DNA from: Hermatobates lingyangjiaoensis
Lineage: Eukaryota; Arthropoda; Insecta; Hemiptera; Hermatobatidae
Length of the DNA: 64,000 nt
Reading direction: 5' to 3'
Assembly: GCA_026182355.1 (NCBI GenBank)
Contig: JAPFBL010000256.1
Location: forward strand, 620,001 to 684,000
The stretch's first letter is position 1. The number at the start of each line of letters is the position of its first letter. The position numbers were made by a program, and so were the translations under genes. The notes below the pieces were generated by a model. That model made no database searches, was not told where the DNA came from, and worked only from the letters and a program-made list of their open reading frames with translations. Shown piece after piece: positions 22,673 through 35,430 of this stretch.

Positions 22673-22849
22673 ATCCTCCGGCGATGCCCAGAGATAGATT
22701 ATGCCTCTGCGTTTTGGCTATGGGCAGTAAATTCCAAAAAAGGACCCTGATCAACATCAAAATACCGTAGTTAGTTCTCCGGAAAAAAGTTATTATAAGA
22801 TCAATATGTCTCTTTGTTCATTAACTGTTCAATCTGTTATAGCGTGGTA

Positions 22850-23345
22850 TTTATTCATGTTAGGAAGAGTATTAAGTCTCCAAACAAAAAACAGCCAGTG
22901 TGTTAAGAATAAGAGTGACAGTCAGTACTTGTTCTCATTCTACAGTTATTCTAATATAGCTGCGAAGACCTCCTGCATACCTTTGAACTCCCTCCTACCC
23001 CTAAAAACACTCCCTGACACCCTCAGTCCTTGCTTGGTCTCACCTCCCAAACAACCACCCCAGCAGAGCAGGTAATTAAAAATCTCTTTTATGTATAAAT
23101 TATAAATGACTCAGTATGTAGTTTTAAATTAAGGATCAATTTAAGCCATTTCAATATTATCCCCGTTGTCATTTAATACTGTCAGATGTACTCATTTTAT
23201 TTAATTCCTATGTTCCCAAAGCTCTTAAATGCATATATATTTTTTCCTAAATGTAACCTGAAGAAGAACACCAAGTGTTCGAAACGCGTTGTTTAATTTC
23301 TTGTAATAAACTTTTTTGTGTGGAGACTTAATACTTTTCCTAACA
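22850..23345. mobile_element. Hammerhead family F inverted pair
   Basis: The left end (22,858-22,893, minus) and right end (23,310-23,345, plus) are inverted copies of GTGTGGAGACTTAATAC plus CCTAACATG. The plus core at 23,258-23,290 is intact: CTGAAGA, extra A, GAACAC..GTGTTC, GAA, palindrome ACGCGT, T, with AAC/GTT as stem I. Confidence 0.75.
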
Positions 23346-23528
23346 TGTTTCTTTGTATCTAAATGTCTCCAGTTTTATTTCTATAGCGGACAGACAGACA
23401 GACAAACTTTGTATTTTATATATACAGACTAGTGAGTGGGGGAAGCTGTCCAGTGTTGACTTGATCTGGGCTCTGCACTCAAGCATGAACACTCAGCATG
23501 CACTCAGTCCCATGAACTTAAGCAGCCT

Positions 23529-23715
23529 CAGGACTTCTCAATTGCTTCTGGACTGATTTTAGAAGATTTATATGTGGATGACTTCATAACAGTTTTGGAT
23601 TCAATTCAAGTAAAAGAAACAATTAAGATGTTAATTAATAAGTTTATCAACTAGTAGTTTGATCCAAATCAAAATCCTAACTTCCATTTGAGGAGACAAC
23701 ATTGTGGGGAAATCT
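23529..23715 (+). pseudogene. BEL/Pao-like reverse transcriptase fragment
   Basis: The frame contains LILEDLYVDDFITVLDSIQ, that is the RT catalytic YVDD box, followed by VKETIKMLINKF, two stops and then NPNFHLRRQHCGEI. The order YVDD, an amphipathic helix, and an (x)FHLR+ box about 35 residues later is typical of BEL/Pao LTR-retrotransposon RT (usually GFxLRKWxSN). Fingers, RNase H, integrase and LTRs are not seen. It could belong to another RT clade because the fragment is short. Confidence 0.5.
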
Positions 23716-23879
23716 AAAGTTTTAGTTCAATAGCGTTAAGGAAAATCAATTAATATCCCAGGTAAAAACAAGTTAATATAAAACCTAATAATGAAGTTGC
23801 TGACATTTCTATTCAATAAAACTTCAAGTTTGGAAATGTTTTATTAGACTAATGATAATCGTTGTTAAATTTTGTATGC

Positions 23880-24035
23880 AAAAATTATGGTCCATTAAGA
23901 AAGGTTAACGGATGTTTTTTGAGAACATTAATTCAGAAATTGGGTGAATTATGATATGAACCTGTAAGGCTTACGAAATCCTGATTCATTTCAGACCTAT
24001 TAAATTAGGTGGTCCATATATCATTCAAATTGTTT
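23880..24035 (+). repeat. Dispersed repeat, copy 2
   Basis: Direct copy of 18,820-18,950 with roughly 90% identity; it carries a small insertion around TCATTTCAGACCTATTAAAT. Confidence 0.85.
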
Positions 24036-24164
24036 ATTTTAATAAATGTATATCCACTAATAGCCATTAATAATACGTAATTAATCGCCAGTATTAATGT
24101 GTTTCATCCAAATTATTTATTTTATAACAAATATTCCAAGTTTAATATCCATGAATCGCTTGGG

Positions 24165-24400
24165 TATACATAGTATATATTTATTAAAAAAAATAAGTTA
24201 GCGAAAGAGAAGAAGCCCGGGCCCAACCTGACCCTACCAGAACACAATAATTGACATTTTGGATCCGACCTTGCCCGAATTGTGGACCGGGTTGGGCTCG
24301 TACTCGACTTGTACTGCAAGGTAAATGTAACTCATCTTTTGTTAATACAGAGAGAATTTCTACTCTAAATACTCTTACAATTCTTAATATATTAATATAT
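24165..24400 (+). repeat. Dispersed repeat with CCGGGTTGGGCTC, copy 1
   Basis: Shares TATATTTATTAAAAAAAATA, a C/G-rich middle (CCCGAATT...GGACCGGGTTGGGCTC) and ATTTCTACTCTAAATACTCT with 26,045-26,270. Probably an unnamed transposable element family. Confidence 0.8.
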
Positions 24401-24801
24401 TCTATATTCTTATATATGTCCTCTTGTCATTTATCACTATTTCTCCTTTTTTTCTCCTCTAAATATTTGTTTTTTAAAACCGTCTTTACATTGGTACTCT
24501 TCGTTTTCCTCTCTTTTTTTGTGTTGATGATAGTTGATATAAAAAACTTAATACTGCTTCTGTGTGGTTTTTGTTATTTGCTTATCTTTAAACACATTGA
24601 ACTGTAACATAAGGAAGACTTTTCAATCACTATCAATCTCTTATCTTATTGCCTTCTGACGTCAGATAACCTTCAACCAAAGCAAATCCAAAGCAACCAA
24701 ATTCATAGGTGGAATAACCCATGAAAGATAAAATTATAGTAATCATCCAATTCCTCAACTCAATAAACTGTATGGTTTCAGAGTAACTTTGAGGGGTTAG
24801 A

Positions 24802-25341
24802 GCGGGGGTGGGCAAACTACGGCCCGCGGGCCACATCCGGCCCACCGAAGATTGATACATGATTTAGGTTTGACGTGAATGATTGTATTAATTTTATTTT
24901 GACTCGCAATGAAGTGCATTTAAACATCAGGTGGTGCAGTATCACACTTTCAACTTTTGTTCTTCTTTTGCTGGTCAGATTATTTAATTGTGATGAATAC
25001 CAAAAAAAAAAACCTAAAACCTAAATGTATTAGGTTTCACATTCCGAAAACCTAAAAATTCCAGATGGGTGATGGATATCTCAGATCTGTTCTGAGAATC
25101 GCCCCAGATTTCTATGCTATATATAAAAATTGTCATCAACAACACTGTTCTCATGAAAAGAGTATGTTTATACTTCAATGACTTTTTTGTTTTTGTTTAA
25201 TACGTACTGTTAACTAATGCTGTTTTTTATATTGTATCTTGCGCTGAACTGGCCCACCTGTCAGATTTTTAAATCAATATGGCCCACCTGTCAAATTTTA
25301 AAGTCAATGTGGCTCGCGAGTCAAAATATTTGCCCACCCCA
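24802..25341. mobile_element. hAT-like non-autonomous element
   Basis: The left end GGGGGTGGGCAAACTACGGC and right end TTTGCCCACCCCA are inverted repeats. Both subterminal regions carry GGCCCRCGGGCCACAT-type or GGCCCACCTGTC motifs common in hAT elements. Possible 8-bp flanks GGGTTAGA and GGGTTCAT match at only 5 of 8 positions, so the insertion is old. No transposase is seen inside. Confidence 0.65.
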
Positions 25342-25345
25342 GGGT

Positions 25346-26040
25346 TCATAGGGTACAAATATTATGATATGAGTGGGTCGGATGTGTATCTTTGATTCTT
25401 TTATGTAAGACACTCTGGTTTTGACAACACAACTACTTCCAGAAGATAACACTGACTGATAAGAATAAAATGATTTATTCATCACAATGGAAACTTTTAA
25501 TGTCAGAGTAAAAGACAGTTAATGGTACTTTGGTAAGACATTTAATGGAAGCAAATCAGTGTCAAGGCTTTCCTAAATGACCAAGAATTGTCTTCATCAC
25601 TGAACACCCCTCTCTATCGATTTTCCCCATTGCCTCTAATAATCCTCATTTCTAAATTGAACACGATTTTGGTTTACTAATTCTAGTCATTTCTTCTATT
25701 TTTAACAGAAACAGAAGAAATGTTTCTAAGACTTAAAGTATTAGTATTTGACCATTTTAAGTATTATACATATTGTTTTAAATGTATAAAGTTCACTTCA
25801 TTCAAAAAAAAAGTTATTTTATGCATTATATTTGGCATCTATAAAATAAGAACATCATTTATGATCTTGTTTTAAGGTACTTAATTTGTGGTATAGTCGT
25901 TACTGTACATAACACAGCACATTTCACAGTACATTACAGTACATTTCACAGTACATGGATAAAAAGAAGAATTGGTGTTTTCAATACTGGTGGTGGTGAT
26001 ACTACCAGTTATTTTGGTTGTACTACCAGTAGTAGAGTAA
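25346..26040. other. No gene seen
   Basis: AT-rich. A 42-codon frame near 25,558 (KAFLNDQELSSSLNTPLYR) is not supported by splice signals. Confidence 0.4.
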
Positions 26041-26044
26041 GAGG

Positions 26045-26270
26045 TATATGGTATATATTTATTAAAAAAATAAGGTAGCAATCTGACCCGACCCGAACGT
26101 AATACCATAATTGGCATTCTGGTTCCAACCTGGCCCGAATTTCGGACCGGGTTGGGCTCTTACTCGGACTCTACTGCACCTACTGCAAGGTAAATTTAAC
26201 TTATCTTTTGTTAATATACAGAGGATTTCTACTCTAAATACTCTTACAATTCTTAACATTAGAGTTATTT
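26045..26270 (+). repeat. Dispersed repeat with CCGGGTTGGGCTC, copy 2
   Basis: Second copy of the family at 24,165, same orientation. Confidence 0.8.
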
Positions 26271-26476
26271 TTACCTAAACACTTTATGTTTTGTTTTGAT
26301 CTTTGTGATTCTAAACTTTCCAGCCATTGGATATATATCAAATAAGGTCAACTGATTAAATCATGCAACAGCACTACATACCAGTAATATACGTAAACAA
26401 AAATATCGACCGTGGTATTCATATGAAATGACTTGGCGACTGGGTCAATATCTTCTCTGTTAGTCACTTCCTTTTC

Positions 26477-26640
26477 CTATCGTTCTATATCGTAATCAAA
26501 ATCCAAGAAACAATTTTTCAGTCTTCTAGTAAAAGATTGGCTATACATTTTGCTTACTACCATCCCAGCTTCCATCTCCAGGATATGTCTGACCGATTCT
26601 TCTGTCACACTGCAGACATACCTAAACACTATAGCAAACG
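26477..26640 (-). other. Possible terminal coding exon, minus strand
   Basis: The minus frame encodes YVCSVTEESVRHILEMEAG, then MVVSKMYSQSFTRRLK and NCFLDFDYDIER, ending at TAG (26,477). Candidate acceptors are TTTGCTATAG and GTATGTCTGCAG near 26,620-26,640. The composition and amphipathic pattern are protein-like, and the region is less AT-rich than its surroundings. The product is unknown and no partner exon was found. Confidence 0.35.
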
Positions 26641-26704
26641 TATGGTATTTGAGAAAATTTAACCGAAAAATGAAAAAAAAATAATTTTTCTGAAATTTTT
26701 TCAC

Positions 26705-28429
26705 TCTATACTATCCTCAAAGCCATTTGATTATTATCTTACAAACTTACAGTGATCTATGACAATGCTTATTCAAAAGGCGGACTGAAGCCTATTGAAA
26801 ATGCGTTTTTTCACAAATAAGAAATTGAAATAATAATTTTTACTTGTCTGTTCAGTTTGAGAGTTTAGACACTTTATGGGCAGTTTTAACTGGAACGAAT
26901 GATTAAGGATACTCAATATACAATGTATTCGTAGTTTTCCTGATAGCTGCTAACTCAAGGGGACATAGTTTCTTACTAAACATATTTCTTAGCCAATGAT
27001 TTAATTCTGTCATTATAAATAACGACGATTGACAATTTAAAATAAGGTAGACAAAGAGAAGAGAGCTGAGAAAGTTGACGAAGTAAGCCCAAAGAGTGAG
27101 AAAGAGAATATATGTCTGAAACTAAACAGCTATCAATCATGGAGAGGCAGGCAAGTTTAATTAGTATCCCTGTAAAAGTTGGCTGTCATTTGAGCCCAAG
27201 TTGACAATCCCAGGCAAGGCAAGTGACTTAGTTCGGCACAAGGCTTGCCCTTGTTCCACTGTTAATCTCTCACTAATGTACAACTTTATGATTTATTACC
27301 CTTGCATTTATCTCCCAACATCTAAACCTCTTGTCAAAACTAATACTTTGTCATTTTGCAGAATTTTATCCATCATATTTTATAGATGATAAGCCAGTAT
27401 TGAAGTAATATAAAACTATAAGAAAAAATAGTAATATTAACAATAAGATTAATAAAACGAAATTGTACAATATATAGCAATAAACAAAGCATGACTCTAA
27501 TATTTTCCAGGCATTATACAAAATTTAAAATCATTGAGGGTGGTAAATTCCCTTATCTTTAAACAATAGAAGACAAATTTCATTTAAAAAGTTTTTGAAA
27601 AAATTAAATTTAATTTGTGTCAAAGAGAAAATAAAAATTAAATTAAGAGGGTTAATTTTTAATTGAAAAAGGTTAATACTGTCAAACTAAATTAAAACTA
27701 GTTAAATTTTCTAATTTAATTTGGCTTAAGTTAAATCATTATTATAAAAAAGAATCCCATTATTTAGATTTATTCAATTTAACAACAAAATTAAATTAAT
27801 TAATAATTTTATACAGGTGGATGATTAAGCATATCACTTTAAAGAAAGGAACGTGTTTTTTTTTGCTTTTTGCTTTTTGGTATGCAATGTCACGTACTAA
27901 TAACTCCAACAAATCGTTGAACAAAATGTCTTTTAGTCGATGTAAAACAGTTTTTGTTTTTCAGGACTGTTTCTCATAGAAAACTTTTAAAAGTTCGTTA
28001 ATAGCATGAAACATAGCTTAGCAGATACCGAAATCTTCAAAGATGTTTCCTCTATCCACTACAGCTTGTTTTCTACAGTTCCACTAAAACACTGTGCCTG
28101 CCTTTTACATATCATGAATGCATTCAGTAAGCTTGTTTTTCTTTGATATTCCCTTTATCAGTACTAAAAACCCTAGAGTTCTCAGGAATTGACTGGAAGA
28201 TAATAACTTCTCCTTCGCTAGATAACGGGCTTCAAATGACTCATCCTTTCTAGCAGTCTATGGTAACGCGTATTTATAACTCCCACAGTTACTAAGATTG
28301 ATTTAAAACTAAAAACAATAAATTTATATTTAACCAAATCCTTTTGTTTACTACTGTCTTTCAAACTCATGAAAAGCAGTACTGTTTGCTAATAAAATAT
28401 CAGAAAAAAGTAATTTTAATTTTAAGGCA
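26705..28429. other. No firm gene
   Basis: AT-rich. A Lys/Glu-rich frame at about 27,046-27,158 (KVDKEKRAEKVDEVSPKSEK) lacks splice support. Confidence 0.4.
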
Positions 28430-28700
28430 GTGCAATCAGTCATTATGTAATATTTACTCATGCAGGGTAAAAAGCTAATGAAATAGTCTACACATTTAGA
28501 AATTTAATAGTATAAACAACGAGTTTCGAACACGTAGTGTTCTTCTTCAGGCATTAACTAAGGGTGAGTGTTGTACCAGTTGTACCACAGATACTGACCC
28601 TTGGTTAATGCCTAAAGAGGAGCACTAACCTCGTTGTCTATACTATTAAATTTCTATATGCATAGACTATTTCATTAGCTTTTTACCCTAAATAAGTAAT
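28430..28700. mobile_element. Hammerhead family F inverted pair
   Basis: Palindrome with outer ends matching GTAAAAAGCTAATGAAATAG / CTATTTCATTAGCTTTTTAC. Minus core 28,518-28,550 (CTGAAGA, extra A, GAACAC..GTGTTC, GAA, ACTCGT, T). The right-arm core (28,607-28,636) is decayed (CTAAAGAGGAGCAC). Confidence 0.75.
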
Positions 28701-30774
28701 TTATTTGACCTTGTCTGTAAATTTGAATCAATTTATTACTAGAATTTTACAAGTTCTATTTATTTTTCATTAAAGTTGTTCGTTTTTCGTTCGTTCAATG
28801 CACAAGAGACCGTCATGATCCGAAGCTGGCCATTGAAATTTCACTCTTACTACGATTCTTTCGGTCTGATTTTATATTTTACTGCATTTTTGAAAAACAA
28901 AGTACCATCAATACAACAAATCCTGGATTGATAATCATAAAAAGTGTTGTTAACTACGATGAAGACTAAAATGACAGGTGTTGCTAATCATTGAACGATA
29001 AAGTTCTAAAAAAGACTTATTTTCTCAAATAGTATCTATTTTGTAGTTCATTTATAAACTATGTATAGGTTATGTATCCTTTAATAATTAGAATATAATT
29101 TTAATTATCTATCAAACCGCAAAGTGGAATCAGAAATATGCCTGAGATACATTTGTTTGACACCTAACACTCTGTAATTAGAACTGTATTGAGGTCTTCT
29201 GCGAATTGTTAACAGATCAACACTTTGTTTGTGGTAAAGCTGAGGGTCTTTTGCTTCACTGAGCCGATAAGCGAGCTCTCTTTACTGAAGATAAACACAT
29301 TTTCCAACAGGGAGAATAATGCCAATGGAAGACAGTCCTACAGAGCCTTGTGTTTAAAATTTCAAATAGAAATATCTGTACGTAATATGAATTCACAGAT
29401 TTATGAAAAAAATATTGATAATGATATATGATGTATCTTAAACATATGAAGATTATTCGTTTTTATTAACTATGTATTTTTTAGTTGTTAATAACTATTT
29501 TTTTTAAAGAAAACATAACATTTTGCTGGCATATGCTTAATTTTAATGTACGAGCTTCTTTACTTTGTAATCTAATATTTGGCCAAATCTCGTACTTTTG
29601 CCACTATTGTACTAATGTTTCAATTTTTCAGCTCTAATTGTTTTCTATGAATATTATGGATATTTGAGTTTCGTTCTTTCAACGATTACGACGTCGTAAT
29701 AACTGAAGGGTATCCTATATTTTATTTCAATATCATCAAAATAATATTTCATACATTCTGTATCTTTTTAAAAGATTATTTAATGTATTACTGTTTTAAA
29801 TAATCGTTATCTGTTTATTAAAAAGGAAAAGGGATAGTTTCCTTGAAATAATTTCTGTTGTTGGTTGGTTCGGTAGTTATCTATTGCCACGAGAGCAGAG
29901 AGGAGATTTGATAGTGTTGCTTATGTCACTTCACTTCGAGCGTAGTCCCACTTAGTTCAAAGGAAACGGAGATTTAAAATCATTACTCAAATATCATTAT
30001 CCCAGAGATAGGCAACAGATACCATTACGAAATAATCGTCTTTCTTAATCATGCTTTTGTAATATCTTAAAAAATTTGATAAAACTTTTTAAGAAAAAAA
30101 TTAAAATTAAAAATGTCTATAAATTATCGTGCTTAATTGCCCTTGACATTACATAGGCATGAAACTGGTTCCTTTAAAACAAGAATAACTATACCTATAC
30201 AAGGAATCACACACGAAATCAAATTCCACAAAAATAACCAATTCATCTCTCATTTTCCTAAACATTTAATCACAAATAATCAATTTGATCCAGATAAAAC
30301 ATATAAATATATATAGAAACAATAATTTCGGCAAAATATGTATTCTAGAAGCTTATGAAATTAACAAGTCATTGAGCTATAAGTCATTCGTTTGCCTTAA
30401 CAAGCAAATTCTTAAGTGCACAACATTTCTTAAATTATTCTTATAACAAAAAAAAAGTTCTATTTTCTCTTTATTTTTATAATTGTTGGTTTTAATTATA
30501 GTTGTCTGTTATATTTTCAAAATATTTTCTATATCGAGTGTATAAAGCCCTTTGCCTAACCTTTGGCGAAAAAAAGCAAAGAAATGTACTTTTTCTGTTT
30601 TTCCAATATGAAACAGATGTACACTGCATAGCCCCACCCACTTCCATACTATTTCTAGTCAGTTGTACCACAACACCCATTCTTGGGTATGTACATTTCA
30701 GTTTTTTTAAGTTTATTTTGTACAATTTATTTTATACTATAGATAACTCTCTGATATCATTGTATTTTTTTGGT
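28701..30774. other. No gene seen
   Basis: AT-rich. Frames at 29,225 and 30,492 look random; nothing supported. Confidence 0.45.
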
Positions 30775-30870
30775 TTTATGACTGAAGAAGAACACTGTGT
30801 GTTCGAAACGCGTTTTTTCTATTATGAAACTTATATATGTGGGGACAATTTCATTAGCTTTTTTACCCTA
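30775..30870 (+). mobile_element. Hammerhead family F tail
   Basis: Solo plus core 30,782-30,814 with the complete plan: CTGAAGA, A, GAACAC..GTGTTC, GAA, palindrome ACGCGT, T. Followed by the TGTGGGGACAATTTCATTAG tail module. Stem I is weak here. Confidence 0.75.
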
Positions 30871-31419
30871 CAAATGAAAAACAAATTATTAATCTTTAGA
30901 AGTTAAACCTATTATTCATAAATTGTCTTTGTTTATGTAAGTGATTTGTGCCTCAAGCAATCGTTTTTGGTTTGTATTACCACTTGGTTACACATAGCTG
31001 ACCGCTTTCGTTTATTTATTTCCTGATATCGGTATTCGTGTTAGAGGCTTAGAATTCCCAATAGTTTTTTGAGCTTCTCGTTAATAATAGCCAATTTATT
31101 TTAAATTTCAGATTGAAAAACTGAAGAAGTGAAAAGAGTAAGCAAACAAATTTATTTTTCGAATGGAAATTCTAAAACCTTATTACTTTGTCAATTGCAA
31201 AAATCTACACATTTGAAATAGCTTTGAAGGAGAAATGAATATTTAGTGCAGTTAAAAGCTTGTGGGTTAACAACACTGCGAGTGTCTGTGTGAAGTTATA
31301 AGCTTTGTTGTGATTACTCTATTGAGGTAGTGTTCAGACTACCGTCTGTCCTGCAGATGCACAACACTGGGTTTTAGTCAGGGTAATCAAATGATGATCT
31401 AGAGTGAATTTACGTCAGC

Positions 31420-32990
31420 TGTGAGTAGTTAACGTCATTCTAGAGCAGCATATGTTATTATAGATTCGATTTATGTCAGTCTAGAGTAGCTTACGCTATT
31501 ATAGAGTAGAAGGCTCCACGAGAGAAGGGTTGCAGCCGGTGCACTGCACCATGGCCTATGGGTCTAGAAGGCACAATAATTAGCACGATTTATGCTTAAA
31601 TTTTTTTATTGTGGAATTGAAGAAGAAAGAGAATTACAGTGCACTGTCACAACGGTATAATTTATACTAATGTAATCATGAAAAACTATAATAAATAAAG
31701 CATATCAATTTTTTACAAAGGATACTTTTTTTTGTGTAAAAACCGATCTCCTCATTGGTCAAACGTCAGCCCTTACGGTCTTCTTATTTGGGTACAGTCA
31801 CTCAGGTCAGTGTCTAGAACTGTTTCCCGAGTTCCATCCCTTCACTAATTCATTAAGGTATACAGCGGAGTCAACGCCCCGACTAAAGGATACTTAAAAG
31901 TGAATGAAGTTGTTAATCATATATGATTTATAATGTTACTAAAATTTAAATAATCTATGAGACTTTTATTTAGCTTCATCAATCCACAGAATTTTTAATA
32001 ATATTCTTTATTACTCAAAAAATATAACATAGTGTAGCTCAATTATCTAGATATAACCAGCGTTGGAAAGGGAGGCCCAGAAAAGGTCTTGCACCGGCAC
32101 ATTATTTTTCCTACTAAAAGGGGCTCTGTAGAGTAGATTTATATCAATTGATGCCAGTCTATAGTAGCTCATGTTATTCTAGATTAAATTTAAATAAGTC
32201 TAGAGTAGATTGATGTCAGTCTATAGTAGCTTATGTTATTCTAGATTAGATTGAAATAAGTCTAGAGTAGATTGATGCCAGGCTATAGTAGCTTATGTTA
32301 TTCTAGATTAGATTGGAATAAGTCTAGAGTAGATTGATGTCAGTCTATATTAGCTTATGTTATTCTAGATTACATTGAAATAAGTCTAGAGTAGATTAGA
32401 GTAGAGTAGATAAGTCAGTCTATAGTAGCTTATGTTATTCTAGATTAGATTGAAATAAGTCTAGAGTAGATTGATGTCAGTCTGTAGTAGCTTATGTTAT
32501 TCTAGGTTAGATTGAAATGAGTCTGGAGTAGATTGATGCTAGTCTATAGTAGCGCTTATGTTATTCTAGATTAGATCGAAATAAGTTTAGAGTAGATTGA
32601 TGTCAGTCTGTGGTAGCTTAGGTTATTCTAGGTTAGATTGAAATGAGTCTAGAGTAGATTGATGCTAGTCTATAGCAGCTTATGTTATTCTAGATTAGAT
32701 TGAAATAAGTCTGGAGTAGATTGATGTCAGTCTATATTAGCTTATGTATTCTATAGATTGATATCTAGTTGTAGACTGATATCCGTCTATAGTAGCTTAT
32801 GCTATTCTAGATTAGATTGATATCATTCTAGAGTAGATTATGCCAGTCTATAGCAGCTTAAGTTATTATAAATTAGATTGAATTACGTCTAGAGTAGATT
32901 TATATCAGTCTAGAACAGGAGAGTGTTTTAGAGTAGATTGAAGACAGTTTAAAGAATACTGATGTTAATCTAGAGTAGATTCGTTTTATC
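31420..32990. repeat. 62-bp minisatellite, interrupted
   Basis: The unit is about 62 bp (GTCTAGAGTAGATTGATGTC, AGTCTATAGTAGCTTATGTT, ATTCTAGATTAGATTGAAAT), with about 14 units from 32,120 to 32,990 and a few at 31,420-31,510. Units contain an internal TCTAGA/TAGATT sub-period. A block of about 600 bp at 31,511-32,115 splits the array. It has inverted GCCGGTGCA / TGCACCGGC near its ends (about 31,533 and 32,091), so a transposon insertion is possible. Confidence 0.85.
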
Positions 32991-33110
32991 TTTTTATGTA
33001 CTCTAAAGTTCATAGAAGATTATTTGTATTAACAGTTGAATAGTAATTGCCTTTATTGGACACTTATCCCCCATACATGTTTTACATATAATGTCCAGCA
33101 TGCTCTACCT

Positions 33111-33421
33111 CAGGGGTTCTCAGCTTTCCGTCGCCCATGCACCCCTCTCGCCCCCCCACCACCTCATCATTCCAAGGATGCTCACACTCTCATACAACTT
33201 TACATTCATTATCTTTATAATAGAATTTTACAAATTAAAATCTATTTACAATTATTGATGGATATATAAAATATTAATCCCATCAATTTTTTAATTTATA
33301 ATTTTAGAGGCCAAAAACTATAATAGCTTTCCTCACTCTGTAACTTATTGTGGTCACAATTCACCCCCTGGTACCCAAATTTCACCCAAAGGGGTGAATT
33401 TCACCTCCATTAAAAATCCTG
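33111..33421. mobile_element. hAT-type MITE, 8-bp TSD
   Basis: The left end CAGGGGTTCTCAGC is typical of hAT terminal repeats; the right end complements to CAGGATTTTTAATGG. Flanks CTCTACCT (33,103-33,110) and CTCTACGT (33,422-33,429) match at 7 of 8 positions. At 311 bp with no coding capacity it is a non-autonomous element. Confidence 0.65.
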
Positions 33422-33429
33422 CTCTACGT

Positions 33430-35190
33430 AGTATTACATAAATACAGTATAAATACAATAAATAATACAATTCAAATTCGGAAAAAGGACAAAGTGTCAA
33501 CACAAAGCGTCTCAAATGCGTCGTTGTATAAGATTTTTTTGTACAGAAACTTGGTTTTTCTTTTATTGTAATCATGAGTAAACACGATATAATAAGGAAT
33601 CGCACAGCTCTTGAATTATTAATATAACTACAATAATTAAATATCACACAGAAATATCTGCTTTCTGTATTAATTGTCCTATTTATTCTATTTTTTTCTT
33701 AAAATCAAGTAGGAAAGCATCGATGCTCTTTCAGTAAAGACATTTATAATTTAACCACAACAACTGTGCTCTTCATACCAAATGCTCCAGTTTTAATCAT
33801 AAATAGAAATAAGCTGATATGTATAACTTTTTAAACATAATTTTAATAACGCATAAATACTTGAATATGCATTATTTTAAAAATGATGAAATTCTCATTA
33901 AAGAAATTCACAAAAACAAGGGATTTGTTTATTAAAATTTGCATAATAAATGCAAAAGGAATTTTAATGTTGGCAGCAGCATCTGTCGTTAGGAAGTGAA
34001 GGGAGAGACTGTGCTGAAGAGTCATCTGTGGGGATACTAAAGCCAAGAAAATGGAATACTTGAAGATATATTTATTTCTTGTCACTAATCTGCTGTATAA
34101 TGCAAACAGAGCTGCAGAAGCACAGTCCAAATAGAATCGTAAAACTCTGAATTAAATAAAACACTAACCCTTCTGCATTGTTAAGCACTCAATTTTATAC
34201 AAACAATGTTAATATAATTGGAATTTACTGGCATATTGTAACATGTACTGCAATATTTATTTCATGAAATAATAAAAAATAACTGATAGATATTCTCCAA
34301 ACCATCTGCTTTTTACACGATCACATCACATCAGTATCTAGATACAAAAACAAGGAAGTCAAACAATAATAATAACAATTAATTAACATGTTTTTTCTGA
34401 TATTCCAGTTTGTTTGCACTATTGTAATGCACAACATATGCGGTAATCTTTCAGTGGAACAGAATTCATTGAAATATTCCATTAAATACCAACCGATGTA
34501 GTTTATCCTACCAGAAGTGTTCAAAAATGTACTTCATAGTTTTAACAAATTCTTAAATACCGCAAATGTCATATAACTTAGTATAATTATATATTATACG
34601 TATGTATTTTAATTTACTTTAATAGTAATGGAATCAATAACAATATATCAATATTATATACATGTAATATAAAAAATGGAGCATGTGAGAAATATTGCCA
34701 TAAACTCCCTCCAAGTAGGGGTATTACTTTGGAGGAAAAAACTACTAGATAAAAATGTATGAATGAATTTATTGATAAGCAGATAGATTTAGAAAGAAAT
34801 AATTTGTAACAGATACCGTTATAGTTCTTTGCATAAACTTTAGTAAGAAGTTAAAGCCAATGAATGATAAGCAAATACTAAACTCAAAAAACAATACTCA
34901 GTGAGAATGCAGGTATCTAATGTTAATAAAATACATTAACATGTTGATTTTAAATAAAGGAAAACTGGAAGTGTTCATTTTACACTTTTATAGTTGTTAA
35001 AGTTTTATAGTCAGTTTGCCACTATCTGAAGATTTTGAAAGAGTGAAAGTGTACCTTTCATAGGGTACACTTATGAATTCATAAGGTACACATAAAGTAA
35101 CTTCAATATATTTCAAAAGATACTATACATTTATTTGCTTCTAATATACATATTTACAATTTATAAAATTATTTACATAGTTTATTAATT
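33430..35190. other. No firm gene
   Basis: AT-rich. A minus frame at 34,321-34,524 (GRINYIGWYLMEYFNEFCST) is mildly protein-like but unsupported. Confidence 0.4.
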
Positions 35191-35191
35191 G

Positions 35192-35430
35192 TAAGGTAGT
35201 GCAATCAGTTATTATGTGGCATTTACTCATTGTAGGCTAAAAAATTATATAAATAACGTGTTTCGAACACGTAGTGTTCTTCTTCAGGCATTAACCAAAG
35301 GTCATGTTGTTATTCCACAGACGCAATCCTTAGTTAATGCCTGAAGAAGAATACTACGTATTAGAGACACGTTGTTTATATTATTAAAATACTATATATG
35401 GAGATTATTTCATTAACTTCTATACCCTGC
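35192..35430. mobile_element. Hammerhead family F inverted pair
   Basis: Minus core 35,255-35,287 (CTGAAGA, A, GAACACT..CGTGTTC, GAA, ACACGT, T) and plus core 35,341-35,373, in which GAA reads GAG. Outer ends match GCAATCAGTTATTATGTGGC and the TTTCATTAAC tail. Confidence 0.75.
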
